From: Bacteroidota bacterium
GTDB taxonomy: Bacteria > Bacteroidota > Bacteroidia > NS11-12g > UBA955
Direction of reading: 5' to 3'
DNA length: 64,000 nt
Assembly: GCA_016787485.1 (NCBI GenBank)
Contig: JAEUUL010000014.1
Location: 62,001-126,000, forward strand
The notes beneath the pieces were generated by a model that saw only the letters and a program-made list of their open reading frames with translations, made no database searches and had not been told where the DNA came from. Positions within the stretch are counted from its first letter, which is position 1; every line of letters begins with the position of its first letter. The position numbers were made by a program, and so were the translations under genes. Positions 41,533 to 50,885 of the stretch are shown here, in pieces.

Positions 41533-42159
41533 ATGAGGTGGAAGGTGGCTATAGCCGGTCTCCTTTATTGTTCTGGTGCGAATGCGCAGGTTCCGGAGAA
41601 TCTGTATTTCGGGGTTTATGGGCGGCAGGAGAACAATTTATACCGGTATTACAGTGGCAATACCCTGGGCACCTATTATACCACCCGCACATCTCAGGGG
41701 TATTCAGCCGGACTGGCCATACACAGTTCCATCAATTACCTGTTCAATGCCTGTTTGGGGTTTGGTTTATCCGAAGCCCATTATTCTCCGGCCCTTTCCA
41801 AGGGCAACAGTCAACTGTATCAGGCCAGTCTGCGGCTGTGGCACCTGAACCTGCAGGGTGAACTTAAGTTGGGTCAGGAAGAAAAACACCAGCCGGTATT
41901 TCAGGCCGGAGGTCAGTGGATTTTCAAAGAATCCGGCAGGGAAATTTTCAGCAATGGAGATATAGAAGAGTTCAAGTGGCCTCAAACCCGTTTTATGCCT
42001 CAACTCGGCGTAGGCTGGAACTTCGTACTAAAGAACAAATGGGTGGTAAAACCGAATCTGGGTATCCGCATCAACACAAAGAACAAAGTAGGATACGATT
42101 ACAGTGCCAATCAGATATTTTTCGGCTGCACAGCTGTTTATCGGGTGAAAAGTTGGTGA
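41533..42159 (+). CDS. Outer-membrane beta-barrel-like protein
   Basis: A 208-residue secreted protein. The ATG at 41533 gives a compact signal peptide (MRWKVAIAGLLYCSGANAQ); earlier in-frame starts do not. The body has alternating strands (YSAGLAIHSSINYLFNACLGFGLSEAHY, LRLWHLNLQGELKLG, MPQLGVGWNFVLKNKWVVKPNLGIRINT) and ends FFGCTAVYRVKSW, as expected for a small outer-membrane barrel. No family is recognised. The tal gene follows 57 bases later. Confidence 0.7.
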   Translation: MRWKVAIAGLLYCSGANAQVPENLYFGVYGRQENNLYRYYSGNTLGTYYTTRTSQGYSAGLAIHSSINYLFNACLGFGLSEAHYSPALSKGNSQLYQASLRLWHLNLQGELKLGQEEKHQPVFQAGGQWIFKESGREIFSNGDIEEFKWPQTRFMPQLGVGWNFVLKNKWVVKPNLGIRINTKNKVGYDYSANQIFFGCTAVYRVKSW

Positions 42160-42216
42160 TAATTTCCTGAAAATCGTGGATGGCTTGCCCTGGCGCAGGC
42201 TTTATTTTGCAGGTGT

Positions 42217-42873
42217 ATGAAATTCTTCATCGATACGGCAAATCTGGATCAGATACGCGAAGCAAATGCCCTGGGCATACTGGATGGCGTTACAACAAAT
42301 CCCAGCCTGATGGCCAAAGAAGGCATTACCGGCGAGGCAAACATCATCAACCATTACAAAGCCATTTGTGAAATTGTGGATGGCGATGTAAGCGCAGAGG
42401 TTATTTCCACCGACTTTGAAGGGATGGTACGCGAAGGTGAAGCCCTTGCTGCACTGCATCCGAACATCGTAGTAAAGGTACCGATGATTGTAGACGGACT
42501 GAAGGCCATTTCATACTTCTCCAGAAAAGGCATCCGCACCAATTGCACCCTTGTATTCAGTGCAGGGCAGGCCATACTTGCGGCAAAAGCAGGCGCCACT
42601 TACCTTTCTCCATTCATTGGCCGGATAGATGACAGCAGTTGGGATGGAATGGATCTCATTGGACAGATTGCAAATATTTATTCCATACAAGGTTACGAAA
42701 CCCAGATTCTGGCCGCCAGCATACGCAATCCCCTGCATATTGTAAAGAGTGCAGAGCTGGGTGCCGATGTTGTAACCTGTCCGTTAAGTGCCATCATGGG
42801 CCTGTTCAAGCATCCGCTGACAGATATCGGGCTGGCACAGTTCCTTGCAGATCACAAGAAAGCAAACGGGTAA
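42217..42873 (+). CDS. tal: Transaldolase/fructose-6-phosphate aldolase
   Basis: A 218-residue enzyme of the small transaldolase (TalC/FSA) group. It opens MKFFIDTANLDQI and shows GVTTNPSL, the Schiff-base lysine in VVKVPM and the closing ADVVTCPLSAIMGLFKHPLTDIGL. It moves a three-carbon unit between sugar phosphates in the pentose phosphate pathway. It stands alone, convergent with panB. Confidence 0.93.
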   Translation: MKFFIDTANLDQIREANALGILDGVTTNPSLMAKEGITGEANIINHYKAICEIVDGDVSAEVISTDFEGMVREGEALAALHPNIVVKVPMIVDGLKAISYFSRKGIRTNCTLVFSAGQAILAAKAGATYLSPFIGRIDDSSWDGMDLIGQIANIYSIQGYETQILAASIRNPLHIVKSAELGADVVTCPLSAIMGLFKHPLTDIGLAQFLADHKKANG

Positions 42874-42925
42874 ACAACACCTTCAACTCCGGTAAATCAA
42901 CGATAACCCGGTAAGCAATTACTGG

Positions 42926-43747
42926 TCAATACTGTTCCCGGTCATTGGGAAAATCCACCGATTTCACATCGCGCACATACTGCTGTACGGCCTCGGTAAT
43001 GGTGGTGTGAAGGTCGGCGTACTTGCGCAGAAACCGCGGCTTAAACTCGTTGTTTATACCCAGCATATCGTGCACCACAAGCACCTGACCGTCTACATGC
43101 GGACCAGCACCAATGCCAATTACAGGAATAGCAATGCTTTTTGCAACCCGATGCGCCAAATCACTGGGAATCTTCTCCAGCACCAGGGCAAAACAACCGG
43201 CTTGTTCCAGCAATTTTGCGTCGCCTACCAATTTTTCGGCTTCTGCATCTTCTGTGGCGCGAACGGCATAAGTCCCGAACTTATAAATACTTTGCGGAGT
43301 GAGGCCCAAATGCCCCATCACCGGAACACCAGCGGTGAGGATGCGGCGAATACTTTCCAGAATCTCCTCTCCTCCTTCCATTTTTACGGCATGGGCACCC
43401 GACTCTTTCATGATGCGAATTGTACTGGCCAATGCCTCTTTGCTATTGCCCTGATAAGAACCAAAAGGCAAATCCACCACAACCAGTGCCCGCTGAACGC
43501 CCCGCACGACGGAAGAGGCGTGGTAAATCATCTGGTCCAGGGTTATAGGCAGCGTGGTTTCGTGTCCGGCCATGACATTGCTGGCGCTGTCACCCACCAG
43601 GATTACATCAATACCAGCTGCATCGATAATGCGGCCCATAGAATAGTCGTAGGCGGTAAGCATACTTATTTTCTCGCCGCGCGACTTCATTTCGTGCAAT
43701 ACGTGGGTGGTCACCCTTTTTTCGTTGCCTGGGGACTGTGTGCTCAT
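42926..43747 (-). CDS. panB: 3-methyl-2-oxobutanoate hydroxymethyltransferase
   Basis: A 273-residue enzyme that makes ketopantoate from 2-oxoisovalerate and methylene-tetrahydrofolate, for pantothenate and CoA. Visible motifs are [39 protein letters not shown] with metal-binding Asp, KMEGGEE, and GHLGLTPQS. The length is typical. It is followed on the same strand, 20 bases upstream, by a LamG-like/coiled-coil protein gene. Confidence 0.95.
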   Translation of the reverse strand: MSTQSPGNEKRVTTHVLHEMKSRGEKISMLTAYDYSMGRIIDAAGIDVILVGDSASNVMAGHETTLPITLDQMIYHASSVVRGVQRALVVVDLPFGSYQGNSKEALASTIRIMKESGAHAVKMEGGEEILESIRRILTAGVPVMGHLGLTPQSIYKFGTYAVRATEDAEAEKLVGDAKLLEQAGCFALVLEKIPSDLAHRVAKSIAIPVIGIGAGPHVDGQVLVVHDMLGINNEFKPRFLRKYADLHTTITEAVQQYVRDVKSVDFPNDREQY

Positions 43748-43767
43748 TTTGTGGATTGGGTTTGGGT

Positions 43768-45084
43768 TTATTCGTCAAAAAGGACAGGTTCTTCCTTTTT
43801 CTTTTCTTTCCGGCGTTGCTTGCGGTCTGCGCTTTTCTCCTGCCGGGACTTGCGGGGCATCGAGTTATGGCAATTTGCCAGTGCCTGATCCAGCAGTTCC
43901 AACTGGGCTTGCTGTGTGTTGAGCATACTGTCTTTCTCAAAAAGACGGCTCATCAGGTTTATTTTTTCATTGCGCAGCCCATCGGTTTCGTTCTGTTTAT
44001 CCTGTATCTGCCGGGCCAGGTCTGCTTTATCTGCCTTTTGCTGTTCAATACTGGCCATCAATGCCTTATTGGTAGCCTGCAACTGTTCAATCTGCTCTTT
44101 CTGCCGCGCGTTCAGTGTGGTTAGGTTGATTAGAATATCTCCGTTTTCACTTTCTTTGATTTTGTTGCGGAAATCTTCCAGCTTGGTCACTTTGTCTTTC
44201 AGTGCTGCATTCTCCGCCTTGATAGTTTCAAGCTCGGCCATCATCCGCACCAGCTTTGATTCTGCTTCTTCTTTCTCCCGGAGTATGGTGGTATCAACTG
44301 CCCGGCTAGCGCTAATCTGGCGCACCTGGGTCTCCAGTTCAGTGATGCGTTTGTCCTTCTTATTGATCGTCTCTTTCAACTTAACGATAGCTGCGGAAAG
44401 GGCTTTTTCCTGGTCTATCGGGGCCGTGGTACTTTCATTGTTCGCATGGTCATCGTCGGTATGCACCTGCAGTCTGTTAAAGGTAACCTTGCTACCAGCT
44501 CCTATGTAGAGACCGAGTGCACCATGCCCGTATTCCACTTCTGCAAACGAATACATAAACTTGTCGTTGATATACAGGTCGTAGATTTTGTCATACGTTC
44601 GGATTTGAACTGTGTTCAATCCTTTGGGGTTGATGTTTTTTCCTTTTTTCCAGCCCTCGCCCTCTCCGGATATCGAAACGAGGCGGTTGGCTACTGCGCG
44701 TCTCACCCTGAATTGCTTCTTCCGGTTGATTTCCACAATCAGGGCCCCGGTGCCATCTTCCTGAGCCTGCAGCACGATACCTGCTGAGGTGGACTTGGAA
44801 CCGGTGGTGCTGAAAGTAAAGGTGAGGCCCACACTGAAAACAGAATAATCTGCAGCCTTGGACGGGAAAATAAAAAACCCGGATTTGGCATTTTTGCGCC
44901 AGGCTTCGAATCCTGTGCCGGATGCCACAAACAGGTTATCGGCATTCGATTGCTGATTCCACCTGCCTTCAATCCGGACAAACTCGTCATCCACCAGCAA
45001 GCGGCCAAACTCCTTGGTCACCTGTTGTGTATGCGCCATGTAAAATTGCGTGAGTAATAAAAAAAGGCAGGATAATTTCCTCAT
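43768..45084 (-). CDS. Secreted LamG-like domain plus coiled-coil protein
   Basis: A 438-residue secreted protein. The signal peptide is [20 protein letters not shown], which fixes the ATG at 45084. Residues ~25-210 look like a concanavalin/LamG or 3-keto-disaccharide-hydrolase-type beta-sandwich ([54 protein letters not shown]). Residues ~225-410 are a long coiled coil, and the tail is very basic ([19 protein letters not shown]). A TAATTTTG box lies 17 bases before the start. It could bind polysaccharide and cross-link envelope parts; function unproven. Confidence 0.72.
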   Translation of the reverse strand: MRKLSCLFLLLTQFYMAHTQQVTKEFGRLLVDDEFVRIEGRWNQQSNADNLFVASGTGFEAWRKNAKSGFFIFPSKAADYSVFSVGLTFTFSTTGSKSTSAGIVLQAQEDGTGALIVEINRKKQFRVRRAVANRLVSISGEGEGWKKGKNINPKGLNTVQIRTYDKIYDLYINDKFMYSFAEVEYGHGALGLYIGAGSKVTFNRLQVHTDDDHANNESTTAPIDQEKALSAAIVKLKETINKKDKRITELETQVRQISASRAVDTTILREKEEAESKLVRMMAELETIKAENAALKDKVTKLEDFRNKIKESENGDILINLTTLNARQKEQIEQLQATNKALMASIEQQKADKADLARQIQDKQNETDGLRNEKINLMSRLFEKDSMLNTQQAQLELLDQALANCHNSMPRKSRQEKSADRKQRRKEKKKEEPVLFDE

Positions 45085-45132
45085 CTTTGCAGTGGAATCG
45101 GCAAAATTAGCTGAAAATTCCCACTTTCCTGC

Positions 45133-46128
45133 GTGAAAACCCGAGTCTTGTTTCAACTGTACACCCTGCCAGCGGTATTCATGCTGCTGTTGCTTTCTGC
45201 CTGTGGCAATGAAGTACCCATTAATGCCAAATGGAAAGAAACCATAATTGTCTATGGCACCTTGGACCCACAGGCCAAAACCCAGTATATCCGGATTGAA
45301 AAAGCATTTCTGGATGAAAACAGCGGTGCCTTGCAGGTTGCCAAAATTGCAGATAGTTTATACCTGGACAGTGCCAAAGTGACACTTTTGCAACTGGGCA
45401 GTTCACCCAGAACCATCCCTATGGTGCGCACACAGGTATTGCCAAAAGATTCAGGCATTTTTGCAAACGATAAAAATCCGCTGTGGACTACCACTGAGCC
45501 TATTATTGCCAATACAGAATACCGCATAGAAATACAAAATCTGCGCACGGGAAATGTGATTACAGCCAATACCAAAACAGTAGGATCCATGCAGATTTTC
45601 TCCCCTTTCCGCGACAGTACTTCCAAATTCAGTTGTCTAACCGATTTCATCGCATTCTCATTCACCCCGGGAGAAAATGCCCGGGCTTATGATGTACAGA
45701 TGCATGTGGTATATGATGAGTGGAAACAGGCCGATACAACGAAGAAAACGCGTAAAACCGCCGTGTGGTATCTCATGACCAACTTCAGCACCGAACCAGG
45801 CGTTCGTGCGCTGAATCAGGTTCCGCGCAAGGCATTTCAGCAATTCTTAACCAGCACCATTCATACAGACAGTGTCACTTTCCACCGCCTGCGATGGGTT
45901 GGACTTACCATGTATGGTGGCAACCAGACCCTGCTGGATTATATCAGTGTAAACGAACCATCCATTGGAATTGTACAGAAGCAATCCGAGTATACCAATA
46001 TCAATGGTGGGTATGGCATTTTTGCCAGCCGATGTATGCAAAGGATTGACAGAGTGCCCATTGACCCTGCCAGTATTTACTACCTGCGTACTAACAGCCT
46101 GAGCAAATCGCTGAATCTGGTACCCTGA
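45133..46128 (+). CDS. DUF4249 family lipoprotein
   Basis: A 331-residue lipoprotein with lipobox LSACGN, starting at GTG. The mature part matches DUF4249: KETIIVYGTLDPQAKTQYIRI, followed by Ig-like beta strands and a region with YDVQMHVVYDEW. DUF4249 proteins are usually encoded beside a TonB-dependent receptor, as SusD-like partners are; no such receptor lies next to this gene. It is probably attached to the outer membrane. Divergent from the LamG/coiled-coil gene with 48 bases between the starts. Confidence 0.83.
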   Translation: MKTRVLFQLYTLPAVFMLLLLSACGNEVPINAKWKETIIVYGTLDPQAKTQYIRIEKAFLDENSGALQVAKIADSLYLDSAKVTLLQLGSSPRTIPMVRTQVLPKDSGIFANDKNPLWTTTEPIIANTEYRIEIQNLRTGNVITANTKTVGSMQIFSPFRDSTSKFSCLTDFIAFSFTPGENARAYDVQMHVVYDEWKQADTTKKTRKTAVWYLMTNFSTEPGVRALNQVPRKAFQQFLTSTIHTDSVTFHRLRWVGLTMYGGNQTLLDYISVNEPSIGIVQKQSEYTNINGGYGIFASRCMQRIDRVPIDPASIYYLRTNSLSKSLNLVP

Positions 46129-46204
46129 CAAAGGTCTGACATTTCGTCAGTATTGATTCCTTGGCACTTCAATTGAGAAAAGGTAGCCAAAGGAAACACA
46201 GATC

Positions 46205-48106
46205 ATGAGCAAAATTATTGGAATTGACCTTGGAACCACCAACAGCTGCGTGGCAGTGCTGGAAGGCAATGAACCGGTGGTGATCGCAAACAGCGAAGGC
46301 CGCCGCACCACACCTTCCATTGTGGCATTTCTCGACAATGGAAACGGAGAACGCAAAGTAGGAGACCCTGCGAAACGGCAGGCGATTACAAACCCGCGCC
46401 ACACCATTTCCTCCATCAAGCGTTTTATGGGAGAGAAATACAGCAACGTAACCACTGAGGTTTCACGGGTAAGTTATGAAGTAGTAAAAGGAGACAACGA
46501 CACACCCCGGGTAAAAATCGGCGACCGCAGCTACACACCGCAGGAAATCAGCGCCATGGTGTTGCAGAAAATGAAAAAAACCGCAGAGGACTTTCTGGGT
46601 CAGGAAGTGACCCGTGCGGTTATTACCGTACCCGCATATTTTGATGATGCACAACGTCAGGCCACCAAAGAAGCCGGCGAAATTGCCGGATTGAAAGTAG
46701 AACGCATTATAAATGAACCTACAGCCGCAGCGCTGGCATATGGACTGGACAAGACCCACAAGGACATGAAAATTGCCGTGTATGACCTGGGTGGTGGAAC
46801 ATTCGACATCAGCGTGCTGGAATTGGGTGAAGGCGTATTTGAGGTAAAAAGCACCAACGGAGATACCCACCTCGGTGGCGACGACTTTGACCAGGTTTTG
46901 ATAGACTGGCTGGCCGATGAATTCAAAGGCGAAGAGAACATTGACCTGCGCAAAGATCCCATGGCGCTTCAGCGCCTGAAAGAAGCTGCAGAAAAAGCCA
47001 AAATCGAGCTGAGCAGCAGCACTGAAACCGACATTAACCTGCCATATATCACAGCAATCGACGGAGTGCCCAAACACCTGGTGCGCAAACTTACCCGCGC
47101 CAAGTTTGAACAACTGGCTGCCAGCCTTATACAGCGTACACTGGAGCCCTGTAAAAAAGCACTGGCAGATGCCAATATGAAACCTTCCGATATTGATGAG
47201 GTGATTCTGGTGGGTGGTTCTACCCGCATCCCTGCTATTCAGAAACTGGTGGAAGACTTCTTTGGCAAAGCCCCCGGCAAAGGGGTAAACCCCGACGAGG
47301 TAGTAGCCATTGGTGCTGCCATTCAGGGAGGTGTACTCACCGGAGAAGTGAAAGACATCCTGCTGCTGGACGTAACCCCGCTGAGTCTGGGTATCGAAAC
47401 CATGGGCGGTGTGATGACCAAAATGATTGAAAGCAACACCACCATTCCTACCAAAAAGACTGAAACCTACAGCACCGCTGCAGATAATCAGCCCCAGGTG
47501 GAAATTCACATTCTGCAGGGTGAACGCCCCATGGCCAACGACAATAAAACCATAGGCCGCTTTATTCTCGACAGTATTCCACCGGCTCCCCGCGGTGTAC
47601 CGCAGATTGAAGTAACATTTGACATTGACGCAAATGGAATACTGAGTGTAAGTGCCAAAGATAAAGCCACCGGCAAAGAACAGAAAATTCGCATTGAAGC
47701 CAGCAGCGGTCTCAGCAAGGAAGAAATCGAACGGATGAAGAAAGAAGCAGAAGCCAACGCCGATGCAGACCAAAAGCGCCGTGAAGAAGTAGACAAGCTG
47801 AATGCTGCCGACGCACTTGTATTCAGCACAGAAAAACAGTTGAAAGAATACGGCGACAAAATTCCTGCAGAGAAGAAATCTGCAATAGAAGCTGCCTGTG
47901 CCGATTTGAAAAAAGCACATGAAGCCAAAGATTTCGCTGCAATGGAAACTGCGTCTGCTGCGCTGAATACTGCATGGCAGGCAGCCAGTGAAGACATGTA
48001 CAAAGCCACCCAGCAAGGGGCCGAAACAAGCGGAACTCCAAACGAAGGGGCCACCGCAGGCAACGACAAAACGGTGGAAGACGTGGACTTCGAAGAAGTG
48101 AAATAA
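46205..48106 (+). CDS. dnaK: Chaperone protein DnaK
   Basis: A 633-residue Hsp70. The ATPase domain shows [31 protein letters not shown] and [13 protein letters not shown]. The substrate-binding domain follows the linker [19 protein letters not shown], and the C-terminus ends DVDFEEVK, the bacterial EEVD-like tail. It folds and rescues proteins with DnaJ and GrpE, which are not in this window. A terminator follows 24 bases after the stop. No heat-shock promoter is obvious in the 75 bases upstream. Confidence 0.97.
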   Translation: MSKIIGIDLGTTNSCVAVLEGNEPVVIANSEGRRTTPSIVAFLDNGNGERKVGDPAKRQAITNPRHTISSIKRFMGEKYSNVTTEVSRVSYEVVKGDNDTPRVKIGDRSYTPQEISAMVLQKMKKTAEDFLGQEVTRAVITVPAYFDDAQRQATKEAGEIAGLKVERIINEPTAAALAYGLDKTHKDMKIAVYDLGGGTFDISVLELGEGVFEVKSTNGDTHLGGDDFDQVLIDWLADEFKGEENIDLRKDPMALQRLKEAAEKAKIELSSSTETDINLPYITAIDGVPKHLVRKLTRAKFEQLAASLIQRTLEPCKKALADANMKPSDIDEVILVGGSTRIPAIQKLVEDFFGKAPGKGVNPDEVVAIGAAIQGGVLTGEVKDILLLDVTPLSLGIETMGGVMTKMIESNTTIPTKKTETYSTAADNQPQVEIHILQGERPMANDNKTIGRFILDSIPPAPRGVPQIEVTFDIDANGILSVSAKDKATGKEQKIRIEASSGLSKEEIERMKKEAEANADADQKRREEVDKLNAADALVFSTEKQLKEYGDKIPAEKKSAIEAACADLKKAHEAKDFAAMETASAALNTAWQAASEDMYKATQQGAETSGTPNEGATAGNDKTVEDVDFEEVK

Positions 48107-48123
48107 AATAATTTGTTTTTCAT

Positions 48124-48154
48124 AAAAAAAGCAGGCCCTGTGCCTGCTTTTTTT
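48124..48154 (+). terminator. Rho-independent terminator of dnaK
   Basis: Hairpin GCAGGC-CCTGT-GCCTGC flanked by an A-run and followed by seven Ts. A stable G/C stem with runs on both sides, so it could also act on the opposite strand. Confidence 0.88.
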
Positions 48155-48257
48155 GATTTTATCCATTCCAAGAATACCGAATCAATTTGCGGGTTGATTC
48201 CAAACCGCTTGCCTTAGTTTTGCAACAAAATCCCAGCCCACACCGTTGTAATAGAAA

Positions 48258-48887
48258 ATGCCCCGTTTCATTTATCCCTCTCTGCTCCTGCTTATGCTTG
48301 CAGCATGCCAACCCAATACAGGCACAAAAACATCTGCCGACACCGCAAAAACGGCCGGTACAAATACACCCGCAGATTCCATTGCACCGGCCAGTCTGAA
48401 AGATACCTCTCTCCTGCTTACCGCCTATGCCAAAGACAGTCTGTTCATCAGCATCGGATTCCAGAGGGCAGTGAATGCCATGAGTTTGGCCTACCGCGAC
48501 GGCAACCTGGCTACTTATATTTCTTATTTGCATCCTTCAGTGGTGAAAATATACGGAGGAAAAGACTCCACTCTGGCCCGCATGAAACGCCGCGATGCGG
48601 TAAACCCTGTTAAATTCACCCGCATACTGTCAGGACCCGCAAAAAAGGTAGAAGCCGCGCTGGACAAAGACGGCTTTGCCCATGGTTGGTATTGTCTGAT
48701 GCCCGTGAGAAGCTACCGGATGGAAAACGGCAAAGAAGTAATGGATATACGATGGTTGGGCGGGCAAACCCTGGACCGGGGAAAGACCTGCCATTTTATT
48801 GATATCACAAACGTACCCAACAACGACATCTACCACATTCTGCCGGATATGCGTTTTGTGCTGGAAGAAGAACCAGGAAATCCATAA
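48258..48887 (+). CDS. Lipoprotein of unknown function
   Basis: A 209-residue lipoprotein (signal PRFIYPSLLLLMLAAC). A low-complexity Thr/Ala/Asp linker (residues ~20-45) precedes a mixed alpha/beta domain with AMSLAYRDGNLATYISYLHP and ARMKRRDAVNPVKFTRI. This resembles NTF2-like or SnoaL folds in layout but has no diagnostic motif. A TAGTTTTG box lies 34 bases upstream. The gene ends at a bidirectional terminator. Confidence 0.72.
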   Translation: MPRFIYPSLLLLMLAACQPNTGTKTSADTAKTAGTNTPADSIAPASLKDTSLLLTAYAKDSLFISIGFQRAVNAMSLAYRDGNLATYISYLHPSVVKIYGGKDSTLARMKRRDAVNPVKFTRILSGPAKKVEAALDKDGFAHGWYCLMPVRSYRMENGKEVMDIRWLGGQTLDRGKTCHFIDITNVPNNDIYHILPDMRFVLEEEPGNP

Positions 48888-48915
48888 AAAAAGCCCGCAT
48901 AAAACGGGCTTTTCG
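48886..48915. terminator. Bidirectional terminator
   Basis: Hairpin AAAAAAGCCCG-loop-CGGGCTTTTC between the convergent lipoprotein and zinc-ribbon genes. The stem is flanked by A- and T-runs, so it can end transcripts from both sides. Confidence 0.85.
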
Positions 48916-48937
48916 AAATTTTAAAGTATATAGTCTC

Positions 48938-49738
48938 TTATTCCGCCTTTGCGGTCAGGCGCATTTTGCGGCGGGTGGTTTTTTCTTCTTTCACCTCTAC
49001 CTGTGCTTCTATGCCTGTAATGCTCTGGTCTACGAGGATGCGGCCGCAATGCTCACAATCGATGATGCGGAAGTGGGCACGGATATCGCTTTGACGCTGG
49101 GGAGGAATTTTAGAGAAACAACCTCCGCAACTGCCACGCACAATGGGGGCAACTGCCACACCGTTGCGCATGTTTGTGCGGATACGGCCATAAGCACGGG
49201 CCAGACGCGAATCCAGTGAAGCAGCGGCTTTATCGCTTTCAGCCTGCAACTTGTTCAGCTCTTCTTCGTTCTCTTTTACAATCTCGGTGAGTTCTGATTT
49301 TTTATACTCGAGGTCTTTGCGTCGGCTTTCCAGATCTTCCTTGGTTTTGTCCAGAATTTCTTTTTTTGCTTCCGCTATCTTGCCGGTTTCGCGTATCTTC
49401 TTTTCAGCACCCATGATTTCCAGTCCGGCAATCTCCTTCTCCTTGGTGATGGCTTCATATTCCCGGCTGTTCTTGATGTTGTTCAGCTGCTCATCGTACT
49501 TCTCTATGTTGCGCTGAAATTCTTTGATGCTGTTTTTGCGGGCATTGATTTCGGTTTCCAGCACTTCCAACTCCTCGTTGATGTGCTGTACCCGGGTTTC
49601 CATACCCACGATTTCATCTTCCAAGTCGGCCACTTCCATGGGAAGTTCGCCCATCAGTGCATGAAGATTGGTGATTTTGGAATCAATTTGCTGCAGTTTC
49701 CAAAGGTCCTGGAGTTTCTTTTCTACGGTTGCGTCCAT
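48938..49738 (-). CDS. Zinc-ribbon coiled-coil protein (C4-type)
   Basis: A 266-residue protein. About residues 10-185 are one long coiled coil with dense Glu/Lys heptads, and residues ~200-235 form a zinc ribbon with CGGC and CEHC pairs (SCGGCFSKIPPQ, IIDCEHCGRIL). The family (C4-type zinc ribbon, DUF164-like) is widespread and often lies beside the Nif3 gene, as here (3-base gap). It may bind nucleic acid or act as a zinc-dependent adaptor; function not established. Alternative starts are not needed. Confidence 0.88.
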   Translation of the reverse strand: MDATVEKKLQDLWKLQQIDSKITNLHALMGELPMEVADLEDEIVGMETRVQHINEELEVLETEINARKNSIKEFQRNIEKYDEQLNNIKNSREYEAITKEKEIAGLEIMGAEKKIRETGKIAEAKKEILDKTKEDLESRRKDLEYKKSELTEIVKENEEELNKLQAESDKAAASLDSRLARAYGRIRTNMRNGVAVAPIVRGSCGGCFSKIPPQRQSDIRAHFRIIDCEHCGRILVDQSITGIEAQVEVKEEKTTRRKMRLTAKAE

Positions 49739-49741
49739 CTT

Positions 49742-50845
49742 TCAGGTGTGGTATTGTATCGGGTTGGTAAGGGTGGTTGAAAAAATGGTTGCAAAAGTAG
49801 GGAATTTTTGTGATAAAACCCGCGCAAATATCTCTGTGGTGTACTTCTCACTCTCATAATGCCCGATATCGCAGAGCAACAGCCTGCCTTCCGCATCGAA
49901 AAACTCGTGGTATTTCACATCCGCGGTCACATAGGCATCTGCCCCTGCTGCCAGGGCTTTGCCCGTGAGGAAACTGCCCGCACCACCGCAAACCGCCACT
50001 TTCTGAATCTGACTGAGGTTGCTTCGGGTATATCGGATCACCTGCAACTCCATCCGGTCTTTGAGCCATGCCAGAAAAACTTCCGGACTCAGAGGCTCTG
50101 GAAGCAGTCCCACAATTCCGCTACCCACCTCATCCCAAGTGTTTAAAAGCGGGTATGCATCCCAGGCCACTTCCTCATATGGGTGAACTGCTTTCATTGC
50201 CCGAACGGCCTGATTCAGTTTAATCACAGGCAACACCACTTCTGTGCGGATCTCGGCTTCGGTATGCAGCACCCCCTTTTCCCCGACAAAGGGATTGGCT
50301 CCCTCTCCGGCGCGGAAAGTCCCTTCACCGGCAAGGTTGAAACTGCAGGCATCATATTTCCCTATTTCACCGGCCCCTGCATCATAAAGGCTTTGCCGCA
50401 CCTGTGCAGCATGGCTGTTCGGGGTAAACACCACGAGTTTGCACAATTGTTCCGGTTTAGGATCCAGAATCTGCAGGTTTTGCAGTCCCAGCTTTTCTGC
50501 GATGTGGGTGCTCACACCCTGGCGCAGTACATTGTCCAGATTGGTATGGCAGGCATAAAGGGCTATGTTGTTCCGGATGGCAGACATCACGGTGCGTTCC
50601 ACATAATTTTTACCGTTCAGTCTTTTCAAGCCTTTGAATACGATGGGGTGATGCGCGATAATGAGGTCACACTGCAATCTTACAGCCTCCTCCACCACCT
50701 CTTCCGTGCAATCCAGGGAAAGAAGGGCCCTGCTCACCTCCCGGTTGTATTCTCCCACCAGCAAACCGCTGTTGTCGTATGATTCCTGTAAGGCAGGCGG
50801 AGCAACCTGCTCAAGTGCTGCTGCGATTTCAGCCAATTTCAACAT
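49742..50845 (-). CDS. Nif3-like dinuclear metal centre protein
   Basis: A 367-residue member of the Nif3/YqfO family. Metal ligands are in IIAHHPIVFKGLKR and in the C-terminal GHYESEKYT; the opening LQESYDNSGLLVG is conserved. The middle (about residues 130-235) is the PII-like insert found in the longer members. Hexameric in relatives. A GTP cyclohydrolase-like (type IB) function has been suggested for this family, but this is unsettled. It is followed by the zinc-ribbon gene in the same operon. Confidence 0.9.
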   Translation of the reverse strand: MLKLAEIAAALEQVAPPALQESYDNSGLLVGEYNREVSRALLSLDCTEEVVEEAVRLQCDLIIAHHPIVFKGLKRLNGKNYVERTVMSAIRNNIALYACHTNLDNVLRQGVSTHIAEKLGLQNLQILDPKPEQLCKLVVFTPNSHAAQVRQSLYDAGAGEIGKYDACSFNLAGEGTFRAGEGANPFVGEKGVLHTEAEIRTEVVLPVIKLNQAVRAMKAVHPYEEVAWDAYPLLNTWDEVGSGIVGLLPEPLSPEVFLAWLKDRMELQVIRYTRSNLSQIQKVAVCGGAGSFLTGKALAAGADAYVTADVKYHEFFDAEGRLLLCDIGHYESEKYTTEIFARVLSQKFPTFATIFSTTLTNPIQYHT

Positions 50846-50885
50846 GCTGCCTCAAAATTCGGGCAATTGGCGCAACTTTGCAGCC

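Noticed and set aside
46463-48166. A 567-codon open frame on the strand opposite dnaK
   Set aside because: It is the complement of a highly expressed conserved gene. Its product has no recognisable domain and is full of Phe and Cys runs, as expected for a mirror frame.
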